A stretch of 54,570 nt of DNA, taken from Bdellovibrionaceae bacterium UBA2316. Its GTDB lineage: Bacteria; Bdellovibrionota; Bdellovibrionia; Bdellovibrionales; Bdellovibrionaceae. This document shows, one piece after another, positions 9,254 through 18,561 of the stretch. The stretch spans positions 16,298 through 70,867 of the forward strand of contig DDVI01000027.1 of the NCBI GenBank assembly GCA_002345205.1. The letters are read 5' to 3'. Position 1 is the stretch's first letter, and each line of letters begins with the position of its first letter. Below the pieces are notes generated by a model. The model was given only the letters and a program-made list of their open reading frames with translations. It ran no database searches and was not told the origin of the DNA. The translations under genes and the position numbers were made by a program.

Positions 9254-10549
9254 TTAATATTTTTCGACCCATTGGTGAAAAAAATCACCACGCGTTTCGA
9301 AACTAGAAAATTCATCCTGACTTACGCCGCCGGGGCTAAATAAAACGACTGAATCTATGTCTAAATTTTCAGGAGAAAGGTTTTGTAAAAGAAGAGCAAG
9401 TGTTTTGAAAATCGGAGCCGGAGAGTTGAGAGTCTGTTTGATCATTGGCCCATGTTCACCAAAGAAAAGTAGCTTTATTCGAGAATCATTCGCTAAATCT
9501 TTCAGTTCATGCCAAGGAAGTTTCTTGTCTCTTCCGCCTAAAAGCAAATAAATAGTTAGATTTGGAAACGACTCTTTAGTGGCATCAATAGCGGCTTTTA
9601 CGCTATCGATCGTTGTTGCCTTACTGTCGTTAATAAAAATAACGCTCTTTTTAACGCCCAAATTTTCGAGCCGATGTTTTAAACCTCTGAATTCTTTGAT
9701 AGCCATAAAATACGACTGTGGAAAACCACATTCTTTGCCTAAGCTGGCGGCCATGGCCAAGTTGTCTTGGTTATGTTGGCCAATAAGTGCGGCGTTATCG
9801 AGTCCGAGCGATTGAATTTCTGGATCGTGCTTACTGGCCCAGCGTAATTTGGAGTGATCTTTGGTTTTTGCAAAGTTTAACAAATCGCCGCCGTTTTTAT
9901 TCAAAATCAGTTTTGATTTTGTTTTATCTATCAGTGTCCATTTCGTTTCGTAATAGTCGTCAAGAGACGCATATCGTTCCAGATGATTGGGCGATAGAAA
10001 TGTAATCATACTGTAGTCGACTTTAAGCAGATCGACATTTTCCAACTGATAGCTAGAAAGTTCTAAAACCATCCACTGTGCACGAAGCGAAGGATTTTTG
10101 TGAATAGACAAAGCATATTCGCATACGGGAATACCTAAGTTGCCGCCAACAAATACGTTAGGATCAAACGATTTAATGCCGGATCCAATAATACTTGTCG
10201 TGGTGCTTTTTCCCAACGAGCCCGTGATTCCGATAATTTTTTCGGTCGTTACTTGGCTAAGTGCTAAATTAATTTCGCTCGTGATAAGTACCCCGCGTGC
10301 GCGCCATTTTTTAATAAAACTTTTCTGCAACGATACTCCAGGTGAAACAATGGCCGTTTTAATTGAGGTCAATGTTTCTAATTCGGCTTCAGATCTATAC
10401 TGGGCTTCAGGTTTATTTTCATCAAAAGTAAGTATGTCTGTTTCCTGAAATCCAGCTGCTAAGAGAAGCTTTTTAGCAGCTAAACCACTACGAGCTAGGC
10501 CTACGATGATTACTGGAGGTTGTATTTGAGTTTTCAGATTAAACGACAT
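9254..10549 (-). CDS. murD: UDP-N-acetylmuramoyl-L-alanine:D-glutamate ligase MurD
   Basis: 431 residues, the usual MurD length. N-terminal UDP-binding Rossmann segment (VIIVGLARSGLAA), ATP loop GITGSLGKSTTTS (about residue 108), central ligase segment with HNQDNLAMAA, the FINDSKATTIDS motif (about 305), and LLLGGRDKK followed by VVLFSPGGVSQDEF near the end. The reaction adds D-Glu to UDP-MurNAc-L-Ala in the cytoplasm during peptidoglycan synthesis. The ATP loop has SLGKST where most family members have TNGKT/S. The ATG lies 11 bases from the divergent metallophosphoesterase start, and no ribosome binding site is visible before it. Confidence 0.95.
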   Translation of the reverse strand: MSFNLKTQIQPPVIIVGLARSGLAAKKLLLAAGFQETDILTFDENKPEAQYRSEAELETLTSIKTAIVSPGVSLQKSFIKKWRARGVLITSEINLALSQVTTEKIIGITGSLGKSTTTSIIGSGIKSFDPNVFVGGNLGIPVCEYALSIHKNPSLRAQWMVLELSSYQLENVDLLKVDYSMITFLSPNHLERYASLDDYYETKWTLIDKTKSKLILNKNGGDLLNFAKTKDHSKLRWASKHDPEIQSLGLDNAALIGQHNQDNLAMAASLGKECGFPQSYFMAIKEFRGLKHRLENLGVKKSVIFINDSKATTIDSVKAAIDATKESFPNLTIYLLLGGRDKKLPWHELKDLANDSRIKLLFFGEHGPMIKQTLNSPAPIFKTLALLLQNLSPENLDIDSVVLFSPGGVSQDEFSSFETRGDFFHQWVEKY

Positions 10550-10561
10550 ACAGTTTATTTA
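10526..10561 (+). promoter_or_regulatory. Promoter for a possibly leaderless metallophosphoesterase mRNA
   Basis: TTGAGT (10526-10531), a 17-base spacer, then TACAGT (10549-10554), followed by six bases and the ATG at 10561. The expected start of transcription falls on the A of the ATG. No Shine-Dalgarno sequence precedes this ATG. The -10 box overlaps the start codon of murD on the other strand. Confidence 0.45.
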
Positions 10562-11985
10562 TGACGACTGAAGATTTCAGTAAAGCAAATTATACAGCTA
10601 TTATCAGTGACTTGCATCTTTGCGAAGCTGAACCCGTTCATCCAAAATACCCATTGTGGAAGAAGTTTAAAACGAAAGAGTTTTTCTTTGATGATGAGTT
10701 CGAAGGATTTTTAAAGCTTATAAAAGATAAAGCTAAAGGTGATCGAATTGAATTAGTGCTTAACGGCGACATTTTCGATTTTGATTCGGTCACGTCCTAC
10801 CCCAAAGACGCCGTTTATAAAATTTCGTGGTTAGAAAAAATGCGGGGATTAAAGCCTCGTGAAGAGCGTTCTCTATACAAAATTGATCGCATTATTGATG
10901 ATCACCCACAGTTTTTTTCTGCTTTAAGTGATTTTATTAAAGATGGAAATCGAGTCGTCTTTGTAATGGGTAACCATGATGTTGAACTTCACTACAAATC
11001 TGTGCAGAAAGCGATATTAAATTCGTTGAGATTGACTCCTGATTTGGAAGGGCGCGTACGATTTAACGAGTGGTTTTACATTTCTAATCAAGACACATTG
11101 ATCGAGCACGGAAATCAGTACGACCCGTACTGCGTGTATGATGATCCAATTAATCCGTTCGTGAACGGCTATAACTACCACTATCTAAAACTACCGTTCG
11201 GAAATTTGGCGTCTCGTTATATCATGAACGGAATGGGATTTTTTAATCCGCACTTTGATGGTAATTATATCATGGGAATCAAAGAATACATTCGGATATT
11301 TTTTAAATACATGCTGAAAGCGCAACCGTTCTTGGTTGTGTCTTGGTTTATGGGTTCTGTTTGGACGCTGTTTTATACCGTAAAAGATCAATTTGCAGAA
11401 CCACTTAAAAATCCTCTTAAGACTGAAGAGCGCGTAAACGAAATTGCCAAGAAGGCTAATGCAACCCCAAGACAAGTTCGGGAGCTTAAAGAATTATTTG
11501 TAGAGAATTCCAGTCGCGATCCAATGTTGATTATGAAAGAACTTTGGTTAGATCGTGCGTTTTTAATCGTGTTTAGTTTCTACTTGGTGTATTTACTTTT
11601 TTCGATTTTGAAAAGTATTTTTGATATTTCATTGTTTTGGGGATTGATTCCTTTGGTGTTCCTTTTCCCTTTCTTTCTTTTTTATTCAAAATCTATTGTT
11701 TCACACGTTTCCGGTTACAAAGAACCGGATGAAAAGATCCTCGCCATAGCTGGTCACATCAGTGCGGTATCCCGCATCGTTTTTGGACACACGCATATCC
11801 CAAGACATGAAATGATTGGGGGAATTGAGCACTTAAATTCGGGCACGTGGTCGCCTGGATACCTTGATATTGAGTGCACTAAGCCGATAGATTTGAAAAA
11901 TTTTGTGTGGATATCTCCGTCTGATCAGGACGGTAAGCGCAACGCAGAACTTGTGAAGTATAAAAATTTGCAGGGCGTCAAGTAA
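10561..11985 (+). CDS. Membrane-anchored metallophosphoesterase
   Basis: 474 residues. The calcineurin-like metal-binding blocks are all present: ISDLHL (about residue 16), NGDIFDFDS (about 68), MGNHDVELH (about 139) and FGHTHIPRH near the C-terminus. Between the third block and the last His block is an insertion with one or two long hydrophobic segments (about 260-275 and 345-385), so the enzyme is probably attached to the inner membrane with the active site in the cytoplasm. Family relatives include UDP-2,3-diacylglucosamine hydrolases and various phosphodiesterases, but the large insertion sets this one apart and the substrate is not clear. It is divergent from murD and is followed by the histone gene, which appears to have its own -10 element. 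Confidence 0.8.
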   Translation: MTTEDFSKANYTAIISDLHLCEAEPVHPKYPLWKKFKTKEFFFDDEFEGFLKLIKDKAKGDRIELVLNGDIFDFDSVTSYPKDAVYKISWLEKMRGLKPREERSLYKIDRIIDDHPQFFSALSDFIKDGNRVVFVMGNHDVELHYKSVQKAILNSLRLTPDLEGRVRFNEWFYISNQDTLIEHGNQYDPYCVYDDPINPFVNGYNYHYLKLPFGNLASRYIMNGMGFFNPHFDGNYIMGIKEYIRIFFKYMLKAQPFLVVSWFMGSVWTLFYTVKDQFAEPLKNPLKTEERVNEIAKKANATPRQVRELKELFVENSSRDPMLIMKELWLDRAFLIVFSFYLVYLLFSILKSIFDISLFWGLIPLVFLFPFFLFYSKSIVSHVSGYKEPDEKILAIAGHISAVSRIVFGHTHIPRHEMIGGIEHLNSGTWSPGYLDIECTKPIDLKNFVWISPSDQDGKRNAELVKYKNLQGVK

Positions 11986-12007
11986 GAAAACTTTTGTCCA
12001 GCTCAAA

Positions 12008-12013
12008 TATAAT
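12008..12013 (+). promoter_or_regulatory. -10 element of the histone gene
   Basis: A perfect TATAAT lies 41 bases before the histone ATG and just after the end of the metallophosphoesterase gene. No good -35 box is found 16-18 bases upstream. A strong ribosome binding site (GGAGG, about 12043-12047) precedes the ATG. Confidence 0.45.
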
Positions 12014-12054
12014 GTGCAACCATCAAATCTCATTGAAATAACTGGAGGCTAGAA

Positions 12055-12249
12055 ATGGCAGACATTCTTGTAGTGACAAGCAAAATTAAAAAAATCATCA
12101 AAGAAAAAGGTGATATGAACACATCAGCAGCGACTATCGAAGTATTGAGCAAAGCTGTTGAGCGTCTTTGCCTTAAAGGTATCGAAAGCGCGAAAGCTGA
12201 TGGTCGTAAGACTGTTATGGATCGCGATATCATCATCGATCACATCTAA
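12055..12249 (+). CDS. Bacterial histone-fold DNA-binding protein
   Basis: 64 residues, a complete stand-alone histone fold: helix 1 (about 2-16), long helix 2 (about 23-49, ATIEVLSKAVERLCLKGIES), the loop ADGRKTV and helix 3 (about 54-64, MDRDIIIDHI). The RKTV loop and the following RD pair are conserved in archaeal and bacterial histones. Length and sequence closely resemble the Bdellovibrio bacteriovorus histone (Bd0055/HBb), which is known to be abundant and to bind DNA as a dimer. It has its own -10 box, a strong ribosome binding site and a terminator, as expected for a highly expressed single-gene unit. It has no archaeal-type tail or fused second fold. Confidence 0.93.
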   Translation: MADILVVTSKIKKIIKEKGDMNTSAATIEVLSKAVERLCLKGIESAKADGRKTVMDRDIIIDHI

Positions 12250-12274
12250 TAAGCGATTAAGATTATAAATCTAT

Positions 12275-12306
12275 TAGGGTCTTATAAAAAAGGGCCCTAT
12301 TTTTTT
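12275..12306 (+). terminator. Terminator after the histone gene
   Basis: TAGGGTCTT pairs with AAGGGCCCTA (with G-U pairs) around an A-rich loop and is followed by a run of seven T. It overlaps the stop codon of the converging lipoprotein-like gene. Confidence 0.7.
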
Positions 12307-13523
12307 GCTTTGATCGCAGTCGGTTTGAAAACCACCTGCAGAGGAAACGGCAATCCGCCGGGAAAGTACTCAGCTAAGGCATTTACGTAGATTGGAACCT
12401 CATCATTAGACCTGATGTAAGGGAAAATAGCTTTGTAGCTATCAATGTCCCATTCCGTTGGCTTTTTCGATCTATCGTCGAACTTACTTGCCAAAAAATT
12501 TTTTAAATCTGGATTCGGTTTATCAAACAGAGATGCGATATTTATGATTATCGGTTGTCCTTGGTAAACGTGTGGTTGGTCGCCCAAAAAAGCTTTAGCC
12601 AAGATATTGGCCTTATTAGGATCATTTTTGATCGCAATAGAAACATACATCTTGTACCAGTCATAAGCGTACTTTAGCCAGATCGTAGATTGGGTGCTGA
12701 TACCAAACGCAGAACTCACATCGCGAGTTTGGTTGCGCAATTCCATTTCTGTGTAAGTCGTGGCCAGGATATTGGGATCTGTATCGATAGATTCTGTATT
12801 TGCGGTCATTGCTTTAATCGATTTCGAACTCTTTCGAATATTAAAAATTCCGGTGTATTTATAGGCAAGTTGAAAACTTAGTTTTGCATTCACCAAGGCC
12901 ATCGTTTCCAGAGCCTGTAAAACGGGAACGGTTTTATCCTTTGCACACGAAAATTGGCAAAATTCTGTTTTGTACGTCTTAGATGTTAGCTGTGCGACAA
13001 GGCGGAAAACTTTGTTCATGCGTGGAACAAGTTCTTTGCTTAAATGTTCTTGTACATCATCGCGCTTTGTTAGGCGACGAACTTTTTTATCGGAAAGGTA
13101 GCTGTTTACTGCCGGATTTTTTTTCCAGTTGGTTGCATCTAACCCAATTACCATTTTCAGCAAATCAGTGCCCGACATCCCGATACTAATTTGATTTAAC
13201 GTGACATTGTAACCACGAAATGGCTTCAACAATGAAAGCTCAAGAGCCATAAATTTTTCAGTATCGGCAATAGCAGCGTAGTTAGTATCAATTTTGGTAA
13301 TTAGTGCTTCTAGTTCATCCGCAGTTTTCAATTTTCTAAATTCTGCGTCTAGAGAGCTTGCTTCGGCAGAAATTCCACGATGAGTAATTAGTGCCAGTTC
13401 AGGTGGAGTAAAATCGATCGTTGGTGCAAGTGGATCAATAGCAACGACCGTATTTTTTTCAAAATGCGTACAGCTTAGGTTTAATAAACTAAATGTAAAA
13501 ATGTAGATTAAAAATCGATACAT
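12297..13523 (-). CDS. Putative exported or lipoprotein of unknown function
   Basis: 408 residues. The N-terminus (MYRFLIYIFTFSLLNLSC) is a signal peptide ending in a Cys at residue 18; the bases around the Cys (NLSC) make an imperfect lipobox, so a lipoprotein is likely but not certain. The rest is soluble and mostly helical, with no domain I recognise. A pair of Cys residues (EFCQFSCAKDK, about residue 170) could form a disulfide in the periplasm. It converges with the histone gene, and the shared hairpin overlaps its stop codon. It lies downstream of ligA's start region on the opposite side (51 bases from the ligA stop) but has its own likely ribosome binding site (AGGAGG before 13523), so it is probably separate. 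Confidence 0.6.
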   Translation of the reverse strand: MYRFLIYIFTFSLLNLSCTHFEKNTVVAIDPLAPTIDFTPPELALITHRGISAEASSLDAEFRKLKTADELEALITKIDTNYAAIADTEKFMALELSLLKPFRGYNVTLNQISIGMSGTDLLKMVIGLDATNWKKNPAVNSYLSDKKVRRLTKRDDVQEHLSKELVPRMNKVFRLVAQLTSKTYKTEFCQFSCAKDKTVPVLQALETMALVNAKLSFQLAYKYTGIFNIRKSSKSIKAMTANTESIDTDPNILATTYTEMELRNQTRDVSSAFGISTQSTIWLKYAYDWYKMYVSIAIKNDPNKANILAKAFLGDQPHVYQGQPIIINIASLFDKPNPDLKNFLASKFDDRSKKPTEWDIDSYKAIFPYIRSNDEVPIYVNALAEYFPGGLPFPLQVVFKPTAIKAKK

Positions 13524-13574
13524 AGCTGCCCCTGTAGGAGGCTTTTCGGGATTTATAAAAAGATCATCATAGGA

Positions 13575-15698
13575 CTAAGGTCCATTTTCGATCATCTTCA
13601 GGACCTCATCCCATCCAACTATAGTTACGCCAAGTGAATTTGCTTTTTCTAGTTTAGAGCCTGGGTCGTCACCCACTACTAAAAAGTTAAGTTTGCTGGA
13701 AACACCGCTTAGCAGTTTGCCACCATTTTCTTGAATTTGCGCCTGAGCTTTGTCGCGCGCTAGCGGCAGAGTTCCCGTAATTAAAAAACTTTTTCCGCTG
13801 AGCGGACCCGAGGTATTTACTTTAGCGTCAGCTACCGTTATTCCAGCAGTAATAAGTGCTTTAACCTGATTTCGATTTGATTTACTTGAAAGCCAGGTAA
13901 GGACTGACTTCGCAACTTTTTCTCCAATTTCTGGAACCTTCATTAGCTCGTCTTCACTGGCCTCAACGAAACGTTCGATATTTAGGAAGTGATCTGCTAA
14001 ATGCTTGGCCGTTGTTTCGCCAATGTAGCGAATACCAAGTGCATAAATAAATCGGGCGAGGGTGGTTTTCTTACTTAGCTCGATCGACTTCAAAATATTG
14101 TCAGCCGACTTTTCACCTTGGCGATCTAGATTCAAAAGGTCCGATTTTTTTAAATGATAGAAATCAGCGAATGAATGCACAAGCCTGGTATCGACAAAAG
14201 TTTCAATCCAGCGATCGCCCATTTTTTCAATATTCATGGCCCGACGACTTGCAAAATGTTTGAGTGATTCTTTCAAAATGGCAGGGCATTCTGGGTTTAG
14301 GCAGCGAATGACGGCTTCGTCAGGGTGTTCATGCAATTTACTATCGCATCCAGGGCAGTGGGTCGGCAGACGATATGGCTTAGAATTTTTATCGCGCTTT
14401 TCTGGAATCGAGCGAACGATTTCAGGAATGACATCACCCGCTCGCTGAATAACTACAGTGTCGCCAACTCGAATATCTTTGCGATCAATTTCTTCTTGGT
14501 TGTGTAAAGTAGCATAGGTAACCGTGACTCCGCCGACTTTAACCGGTTTCATCAAAGCCACTGGAGTGATGGCACCGGTGCGACCGACTTGACAAAAAAT
14601 TTCCTCAACCGTTGTTTCGACCGTATCGGGTTTGAATTTAGCAGCCGTTGCCCAGCGCGGACTTTTGGCCACCATCCCCAGTTCTTCTTGGGTTTTAATT
14701 GAATTTATTTTTACGACGAGCCCATCGATATCAAATGGCAGTTTCGATTTTGTATGTTCAAGCTCATTGTAATACTCTACCACGCCGTTAATACTATCAC
14801 AGATTCGTGTGGCCTGAGCATAAGTTGGAATGCCGAGTTCTTTAAATTTTGCATAAACGTTGGATTGGCTTAAGAATGTGATGCCTTTGTAGTCGCCTAA
14901 ATTATACCCGAAAAACTTCAAAGGACGTGATGCCGATATTTTTGAATCCAATTGACGGATAGAGCCCGCCGCTGCATTCCTTGGATTAGCAAAGGTGGGT
15001 AGGCCTTCTTTCTCTTGAAATTGATTTAGGTTTTTAAAATCTTCTTTCGTGATTAAAACTTCGCCGCGAACTTCTAAAAGCTCGGGTGGTAATTTTGTGT
15101 TCAATCTCAAAGGCACAGACTTAATTGTTTTAACGTTTACCGTAACATCTTCGCCTATGACGCCATCACCGCGCGTAAGGGCCTTTGTCAGCACCCCGTT
15201 TTCATAGATCAATTCCATGGAAAGCCCGTCAAATTTTGGCTCGCAGAAATATTCAAACTTAGATTCAATTTTTAGGAAATTTTGAATGCGTTGATCAAAA
15301 TCTAAAAGATCTTGTGGATCATAACTATTTGCAAGCGACAACATCGGCAAACGATGAGTCCCTTTGGTGAATACGGGAAGAATAGCTCCGCCCACGCGAT
15401 GGGTGGGTGAGCTAGAGGTCATCCAACTAGGATGCTTAGCTTCTATGTTTTTTAGCGCCGAAAAGAAATCATCATACTCTGTGTCTGATACTAAAGGCTT
15501 ATCAAGTGTATGGTAATTGTAATCAAGTAGGTGAACCCAATCGATCAGCGATTGATATTCATCTTGAGTGATATCAATAGAATTTGTTTTCGCTTTAGTG
15601 GATATTTTTTCCGCAATTTTCTTTTGGTCTTTTACTGAAGACATAAAATATTTAGACTTCATTTTCCGGCTGATGGCAAGCATTTGAAGCAGTTCCAT
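13575..15698 (-). CDS. ligA: NAD-dependent DNA ligase LigA
   Basis: 707 residues with the full LigA plan. Ia domain (YHTLDKPLVSDTEYD, about 56-70), adenylation site EPKFDGLSME with the catalytic Lys (about 148), the LEVRGEV motif, OB fold, Cys4 zinc finger (CPGCDSK with CLNPECP, about 440-465), helix-hairpin-helix repeats and a C-terminal BRCT domain (SGPLSGKSFLITGTLPLAR onward). It seals nicks during replication and repair. The frame begins about 18 residues upstream of what the family usually shows; the inner ATGs at 15662 or 15644 are alternative starts, and none has a clear ribosome binding site at good spacing. Confidence 0.95.
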   Translation of the reverse strand: MELLQMLAISRKMKSKYFMSSVKDQKKIAEKISTKAKTNSIDITQDEYQSLIDWVHLLDYNYHTLDKPLVSDTEYDDFFSALKNIEAKHPSWMTSSSPTHRVGGAILPVFTKGTHRLPMLSLANSYDPQDLLDFDQRIQNFLKIESKFEYFCEPKFDGLSMELIYENGVLTKALTRGDGVIGEDVTVNVKTIKSVPLRLNTKLPPELLEVRGEVLITKEDFKNLNQFQEKEGLPTFANPRNAAAGSIRQLDSKISASRPLKFFGYNLGDYKGITFLSQSNVYAKFKELGIPTYAQATRICDSINGVVEYYNELEHTKSKLPFDIDGLVVKINSIKTQEELGMVAKSPRWATAAKFKPDTVETTVEEIFCQVGRTGAITPVALMKPVKVGGVTVTYATLHNQEEIDRKDIRVGDTVVIQRAGDVIPEIVRSIPEKRDKNSKPYRLPTHCPGCDSKLHEHPDEAVIRCLNPECPAILKESLKHFASRRAMNIEKMGDRWIETFVDTRLVHSFADFYHLKKSDLLNLDRQGEKSADNILKSIELSKKTTLARFIYALGIRYIGETTAKHLADHFLNIERFVEASEDELMKVPEIGEKVAKSVLTWLSSKSNRNQVKALITAGITVADAKVNTSGPLSGKSFLITGTLPLARDKAQAQIQENGGKLLSGVSSKLNFLVVGDDPGSKLEKANSLGVTIVGWDEVLKMIENGP

Positions 15699-15751
15699 TC
15701 CTTGCGCGATCTTGATAAAAAGGTTATATTAATGCCGACGGAGACATTTTT

Positions 15752-16723
15752 TTGAATTCAAAATTAAATTGGAAAATTACAGTTGTTCTGGGGATCGCAG
15801 CACTATGTTTGATAACAGGGTACCTGTTGCAAAAACCGTTTTCACCGTCACCATACGCACGTTATGTACCTCACTGGACAACTCAGGATGTAAGCAAAAT
15901 TCAGCTAGGTATTGAAAAACAAGAGAAAGCATTTCCTAATCTTAAGCGTGACAATGAAAAGAAAATTGGACTTAACGGCAGGGCTGAGCCGACAAAGTAT
16001 TCGTTCGTATATATGCCGGGGTTTTCAGCGACTCGAAAAGAAATTTTCCCGGTTGTTGAATCATTGGCCAAACGGTTTTCCGCGAATTATTTTTTAACCC
16101 GCCTTCCCGCCCATGGGGAATCGGCTATTGAATTTAAAGATATAAAAGCTCAAGGGTTATTTGATACGCTGTATGAAGCCGTCGAGATAGCGCCAAAGTT
16201 AGGAAAGAAGAAAATTTTTATCGGAACGTCAACGGGGGCGGCACTTGTATCTGCGGGTTTGGTACAAGATTTAGATATCGATGCCGCAATTTTAATTGCG
16301 CCGGCCTATGCGGTCTACCCGACGAACTCATGGTTGCTGAGTACACGTGCGGGTCCGCTAGTAAGCATGTTATTGGTTGACGAAGTTTACAAATGGACTC
16401 CCAAAAATCCTGAAATGGAAAAATATTGGAACACGTCCTATCATCGCAATGGTCTTACTGCGCTGTTGCAGAGTGTAGAGTACATTCGGTCTTTAGATTT
16501 TTCGATGATTAAAAAACCTGTCTTAGTGCTTTATACTAATAACGATACCGTCGTCGTTAATGATGCGACTTTGGCGAAATTTGCTGAAATTAAGCACCCA
16601 AAGAAACGATTAGTTGAAATTCCCGCTTCAAGTCACGTTTTAGCAGGCGAATATACGTCGCCGGAAACCACCGAAGTGGTCATCAAAGAAATTCATGACT
16701 GGATACAGTCCCTAGACCTTTAA
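15752..16723 (+). CDS. Membrane-anchored alpha/beta hydrolase
   Basis: 323 residues from a TTG start with GGAG 8 bases upstream. A single N-terminal hydrophobic helix (about 8-27, ITVVLGIAALCLITGYLL) anchors the protein, with the catalytic domain likely periplasmic. Hydrolase features are the oxyanion region YMPGFSATRKE (about 87), the nucleophile elbow GTSTG (about 166-170), an acid in NNDTVV (about 270) and a His in SSHVLAGE (about 295). This is the esterase/monoacylglycerol-lipase-like branch; the substrate is unknown. It starts 53 bases from the ligA start on the opposite strand, so the two have divergent promoters. Confidence 0.8.
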   Translation: MNSKLNWKITVVLGIAALCLITGYLLQKPFSPSPYARYVPHWTTQDVSKIQLGIEKQEKAFPNLKRDNEKKIGLNGRAEPTKYSFVYMPGFSATRKEIFPVVESLAKRFSANYFLTRLPAHGESAIEFKDIKAQGLFDTLYEAVEIAPKLGKKKIFIGTSTGAALVSAGLVQDLDIDAAILIAPAYAVYPTNSWLLSTRAGPLVSMLLVDEVYKWTPKNPEMEKYWNTSYHRNGLTALLQSVEYIRSLDFSMIKKPVLVLYTNNDTVVVNDATLAKFAEIKHPKKRLVEIPASSHVLAGEYTSPETTEVVIKEIHDWIQSLDL

Positions 16724-16792
16724 ATTTAACTCCTCGTTGAACTAAAAAGTAAATTGGCCTAAGCTGTGAGCAGTCTAAACTAGGAGTTTACG

Positions 16793-17071
16793 TTGGACGC
16801 TGAAACGCTAAAAAAAATGGCCCACTTAAGTCGCTTAGAACTTTCCGAAGCGGAATCAAATCAGCTAGGTAAAGACTTGGGTAAAGTTTTAAATTTTTTC
16901 AATCAAATTGCAGAAGTAAATACAACTGGTGTTGAGCCAATGGTTACACCTGTTGAGATTGAAAATTATCTGCGTGAAGACGAAAAGAATAATGAAATTA
17001 CAACGGAAGAAATCATGGCAAACGCACCTTCACGTGCGGGCAATTTATTTAAAGTACCTCCAGTCGTTTAG
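16793..17071 (+). CDS. gatC: Asp/Glu-tRNA amidotransferase subunit GatC
   Basis: 92 residues from a TTG start with TAGGAG six bases upstream. The sequence follows GatC throughout: LKKMAHLSRLELSEAE, LGKVLNFFNQIAEVNT, VEPMVTPVE and a C-terminal FKVPPVV. GatC is the small belt-like subunit that stabilises GatA on GatB. It is followed after 8 bases by gatA, then gatB, forming the classical gatCAB order. The complex amidates mischarged Glu-tRNA(Gln) and/or Asp-tRNA(Asn). Confidence 0.95.
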   Translation: MDAETLKKMAHLSRLELSEAESNQLGKDLGKVLNFFNQIAEVNTTGVEPMVTPVEIENYLREDEKNNEITTEEIMANAPSRAGNLFKVPPVV

Positions 17072-17079
17072 GAAATATT

Positions 17080-18561
17080 ATGGATATATTAAAATCGTCA
17101 CTGAAAGAAATCAGCACGGCTGTGCGTGCGAAGAAAATTTCTGCCAAGGAAGTCGCGGAGTTTTATTTAAAACGTGCTAGTGCTCATAATCCAAAACTAA
17201 ATGCCTACATCACGATGAATGCGGATGTGTTGGCGCAAGCTAACGAAATTGATTCTAAAATTGCCAAAGGTGAAGATCTATCTTCAAAAAAAGTATTAGG
17301 CGTACCTTTCGGTATCAAAGATATGTTGTGCACGAAGGGGCTGAAAACAACAGCCGCTTCAAAAATTTTAGAAAATTTTATTCCTCCATACGATGCAACA
17401 GTTGTTAGTCGTATTAAATCTAACGGTGGTCTTGTTTTAGGAAAATTAAATCAAGATGAATTCGCCATGGGAAGTTCGAATGAAACTTCATACTATGGTT
17501 TATGTCGAAATCCATGGGATTTAGATCGGGTTCCGGGTGGATCAAGCGGCGGCTCGGCAGCGGCACAAGCCGCAGGTCTTGCGGCAGCGACTATCGGAAC
17601 AGATACGGGCGGATCTATTCGTCAGCCCGCTAGTTATTGCGGTATCGTAGGTGTTAAGCCTACGTACGGTCGCGTATCCCGCTACGGAATTATTGCCTAT
17701 GCCTCAAGCCTAGATCAGGCGGGTCCGATGGTTAATTCAGTGGAAGATGCGGCTTTAGTTTTAGAAAGTATTTGTGGTTTTGACCAAATGGATTCCACAA
17801 CATCACAACGATCAGATATTCAATTTAGTCAGAATATGAATAAATCCGTGAAGGGTTTAAAAATCGGCGTATTGAAAGAATTTCTATCGGATCAATTAGA
17901 TTCTGACGTCAAAAAATCGCTTGAGTTGTCCATCGAGAATTTAAAAAAACAAGGCGCCGAAATTGTCGAAGTATCGATTCCATTAACAAAACATGCGGTT
18001 CCTATTTACTATTTGATTGCATCAAGTGAAGCGTCTTCAAATTTGTCTCGCTATGATGGAGTTAAGTTTGGTTACCGTCACGATTTCAAAGATCTTTCGA
18101 GTGTAAGTTTGGACTCATTTTATTCTAAAACTCGCGGCGATGGTTTTGGTTCTGAAGTTAAACGCAGAATTATCATGGGTACATATTGCCTATCGAGCGG
18201 GTACTATGAAGCGTATTATGGCAAAGCCTCCCAGGTACGACGTATGCTGAAGGCTCAATTCAGCGATGTATTTAAATCATGCGACGCTTTGATTTCACCC
18301 GTTTCAACGACTCCGGCATTCAAAATTGGCGAACGTATCGACGATGCACTTGCCATGTACTTGAATGACATTTTCACGGTGTCTACAAATCTAGCCGGCA
18401 TTCCGGGGATGAGTATTCCGTATGGTTTAAGCCAAAAGAATCTACCCATCGGCATTCAATTAATGTGCAAAGACTTTGATGAGCAAAATATGTTAAATAT
18501 TGCAGCTGCCTTAGAAGAAACATCGCCTGTTCGGGGCACTCAGCCAAAGGGGTTTGCATAA
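17080..18561 (+). CDS. gatA: Asp/Glu-tRNA amidotransferase subunit GatA
   Basis: 493 residues. Amidase-signature enzyme with the catalytic Lys in GVPFGIKDML (about 79), the Gly/Ser-rich PGGSSGGSAAA segment holding the cis-Ser (about 153), and the nucleophilic Ser in GTDTGGSIRQPAS (about 177). It releases ammonia from glutamine, which is channelled to GatB. The stop codon overlaps the gatB ATG by one base (TAATG), so the two are translated together. Confidence 0.97.
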   Translation: MDILKSSLKEISTAVRAKKISAKEVAEFYLKRASAHNPKLNAYITMNADVLAQANEIDSKIAKGEDLSSKKVLGVPFGIKDMLCTKGLKTTAASKILENFIPPYDATVVSRIKSNGGLVLGKLNQDEFAMGSSNETSYYGLCRNPWDLDRVPGGSSGGSAAAQAAGLAAATIGTDTGGSIRQPASYCGIVGVKPTYGRVSRYGIIAYASSLDQAGPMVNSVEDAALVLESICGFDQMDSTTSQRSDIQFSQNMNKSVKGLKIGVLKEFLSDQLDSDVKKSLELSIENLKKQGAEIVEVSIPLTKHAVPIYYLIASSEASSNLSRYDGVKFGYRHDFKDLSSVSLDSFYSKTRGDGFGSEVKRRIIMGTYCLSSGYYEAYYGKASQVRRMLKAQFSDVFKSCDALISPVSTTPAFKIGERIDDALAMYLNDIFTVSTNLAGIPGMSIPYGLSQKNLPIGIQLMCKDFDEQNMLNIAAALEETSPVRGTQPKGFA

